Below are positions 32,973 through 34,323 of a stretch of DNA of 34,323 nt, one piece after another. The DNA is from Halobiforma nitratireducens JCM 10879. GTDB lineage: Archaea > Halobacteriota > Halobacteria > Halobacteriales > Natrialbaceae. The translations under genes were made by a program, and so were the position numbers. Location: the NCBI RefSeq assembly GCF_000337895.1, contig NZ_AOMA01000116.1, forward strand, positions 19,717 to 54,039, given 5' to 3'. The first letter of the stretch is position 1. The number at the start of each line of letters is the position of its first letter. The notes under the pieces are model-generated. The model did no database searches. It was not told the origin of the DNA and was given only the letters and a program-made list of their open reading frames with translations.

Positions 32973-33179
32973 TCCCAACCGATCGACGTGACGACGCTAC
33001 CCGTGGGTTGCTCGAAGCGGGAGGTGTGAGGTCATCGACGGCTCGGAAGCCACGCTTGCGGAGCACTCGTCCACAACGACTGACGCTGATCGCCGCACGA
33101 GGGAGAATAGATTGGTTGCGTGGAACGCAAAGCGGACCGAACTCGACACCTTCATTTTCAGTTACGATTTATCGACTGT
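32973..33179. promoter_or_regulatory. intergenic region before the glycosyltransferase
   Basis: 207 bases without a gene. It holds TTGCGT-GGA-ACGCAA (33116-33130), a perfect six-base inverted repeat, and two AT-rich boxes (TCATTTTCAG 33152-33161, CGATTTATCG 33165-33174), either of which may be the promoter. Confidence 0.45.
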
Positions 33180-34323
33180 GTGTCGCTGCTCACGCCTGCC
33201 GTACTGATCGTTATCTGGAGTATATTCGTTCTGTACTCAGTCTCCGTGTTATTTTGGCTATACGAGGTGCTCGTACTGGCGCGAAACCAGTTGGCCTCGG
33301 CCGACGAATTGGCGTACGGCCACGACGATGTACAGGTGCGAATATTGACCATCGATGCCGAGGCCGTCGTTCAAGCGACGGTCAACTCGGTTCCGGACGG
33401 AGTCGATGACATTCGAGTTATTGCGGAAGAAGGGATGCAGATCGACGGGGCGACCGTACATGTGGTCCCCGACGATTTCGACTGCAAAGCCCGACACAAA
33501 GGACGTGCCCTCGAATGGGCTCGTCGAAACGTATCGTCTTCGCGAGAGTTCGTTCTCTATCTGGACGAAGATACCATCGTCCAGGAGTTCCAGGGGTTGC
33601 CGGACGCGGACGTCGTCCAGATCACCGAGATGCCGCTGTACACTGGTTCGTGGCTCTCGTACCTGTCCGAAACGTTCCGTATCGGGTATCAGGTCGAACA
33701 ACGCGCCTTCGGTCAATTCACGTATCCGCTCTATGCATGGGGTGGTGGAATTGCGATTCGAAAATCCTTGGAGGACACGATCACATGGGATGCAGAAACG
33801 ATCACAGAGGATACGAACTTCGTGTGGCGCGCAGCACAGGCGGGCGACCTCGATTTCCAGGTGTTGAACCTGAAGTTTCGGAATCAGGCCCCACCGTCGC
33901 TCCGGGGACTGCTTCGCCAACGACGACGGTGGTTCGCCGGTACACAACACTCCTCGAACCTCCTTCCACGGAAGTACCGCTTCCTTCTCGGCTTCCGGCT
34001 GATTGCGTGGGCATTGTCGCCGCTGATCCCCGTCCTGTCAGTGCTGCTGTTTCTGTTCCCGCAGTACGTTCCACAGCCACTGTTCTATCAGCTCGGCTCA
34101 CTTGCCATGTTTTTCGTTCTGTTCGTGATTACGCTGGTCGGTGTCCGCGTGTACATTCGCTACGAACGGGCACCACTGCTGGCCGTCCCGCTGACTCCCA
34201 TGTTAGTCGTGCTGAATACCGCTGGCGCGCTGTGGGGGTGGATTTCTCCCGTGGAAACCTTCGCCGTTACCGAAAAGATCGCACCGGAACCCGAAACGGT
34301 CCCACCGGAGACGATAGAGGAGG
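33180..34323 (+). CDS. membrane-bound family 2 glycosyltransferase, 3' end cut by the window
   Basis: 381 codons are visible, with no stop before the window ends. An N-terminal helix (about 5-30) is followed by the GT2 domain: nucleotide-sugar strand VRILTIDAE near 53, the DED metal site at 129-131 (YLDEDT), the acceptor-site ITEDT with Asp211, and the Q-x2-R-W type motif QRRRW at 247-251. Then come helices near 275-295, 302-322 and 335-360. The order matches processive or egghead-like inverting GT2 enzymes such as beta-mannosyl or glucosyl transferases, using an NDP-sugar on the inner face of the membrane. The start is uncertain: there is no ATG, and GTG 33180 just before the first helix is my choice, with an AT-rich box 20-28 nt upstream. 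Confidence 0.85.
   Translation, partial: MSLLTPAVLIVIWSIFVLYSVSVLFWLYEVLVLARNQLASADELAYGHDDVQVRILTIDAEAVVQATVNSVPDGVDDIRVIAEEGMQIDGATVHVVPDDFDCKARHKGRALEWARRNVSSSREFVLYLDEDTIVQEFQGLPDADVVQITEMPLYTGSWLSYLSETFRIGYQVEQRAFGQFTYPLYAWGGGIAIRKSLEDTITWDAETITEDTNFVWRAAQAGDLDFQVLNLKFRNQAPPSLRGLLRQRRRWFAGTQHSSNLLPRKYRFLLGFRLIAWALSPLIPVLSVLLFLFPQYVPQPLFYQLGSLAMFFVLFVITLVGVRVYIRYERAPLLAVPLTPMLVVLNTAGALWGWISPVETFAVTEKIAPEPETVPPETIEE

Overview
The window is a piece of a haloarchaeal chromosome. The evidence is acidic proteomes-style coding (Asp/Glu-rich, high GC), a complete halorhodopsin, archaeal ABCE1, a PINc-KH-ATPase, a globin-coupled transducer, and leaderless genes: many start codons lie 25-32 nt after an AT-rich TATA box. 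The family Natrialbaceae (Natrinema/Haloterrigena/Natronorubrum type) is my guess from overall feel, not shown. The first ~31 bases carry a Tn5/Nextera mosaic-end sequence, so the left edge is a contig end with an artefact.

Layout. 39-5789 (minus): a large pilin-signal surface protein with GLUG repeats, then a small EMC6-like membrane protein and ABCE1 (ribosome recycling). 6014-11205 (plus): acyl-CoA synthetase, a winged-helix regulator, a 4-TM protein, a 367-base gene-free stretch with hairpins, two tandem YdjM/DUF457-like membrane proteins, and a signal-peptide membrane protein. 11372-16336: PINc-KH ATPase (minus) divergent from a HemAT-type globin-coupled transducer, followed by an M20 peptidase. 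16366-22000: a small membrane protein, a tandem pair of equal-length M32 carboxypeptidases, a CBS-tailed site-2 protease and a third YdjM-like protein. 22097-24939: a tail-anchored phospholipase D-like protein, a universal stress protein, an SDR oxidoreductase and a STAS/SpoIIAA-like protein.

24940-29205 is the most disturbed part. It holds about 0.8 kb of non-coding DNA with a diverged two-copy leader sequence, a split magnesium transporter (MgtE membrane domain plus separate CBS protein), PhoU, a strong terminator hairpin, then about 1.1 kb of decayed genes (a frameshifted HTH regulator and a reading frame with in-frame stops). 29206-34323: an APC permease fused to Usp-like domains (minus), a small membrane protein, halorhodopsin (light-driven chloride pump) and a family 2 glycosyltransferase that runs off the right edge.

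Most genes are housekeeping or membrane genes of known type. I did not find a clear new multi-gene system. The best leads are the duplicated leader in front of mgtE, the split mgtE/phoU neighbourhood, a perfect inverted repeat abutting the promoter of the oxygen/gas sensor gene, the atypical transducer tip, an exact 26-nt repeat at the end of the PINc ATPase gene, and the tail-anchored PLD protein.
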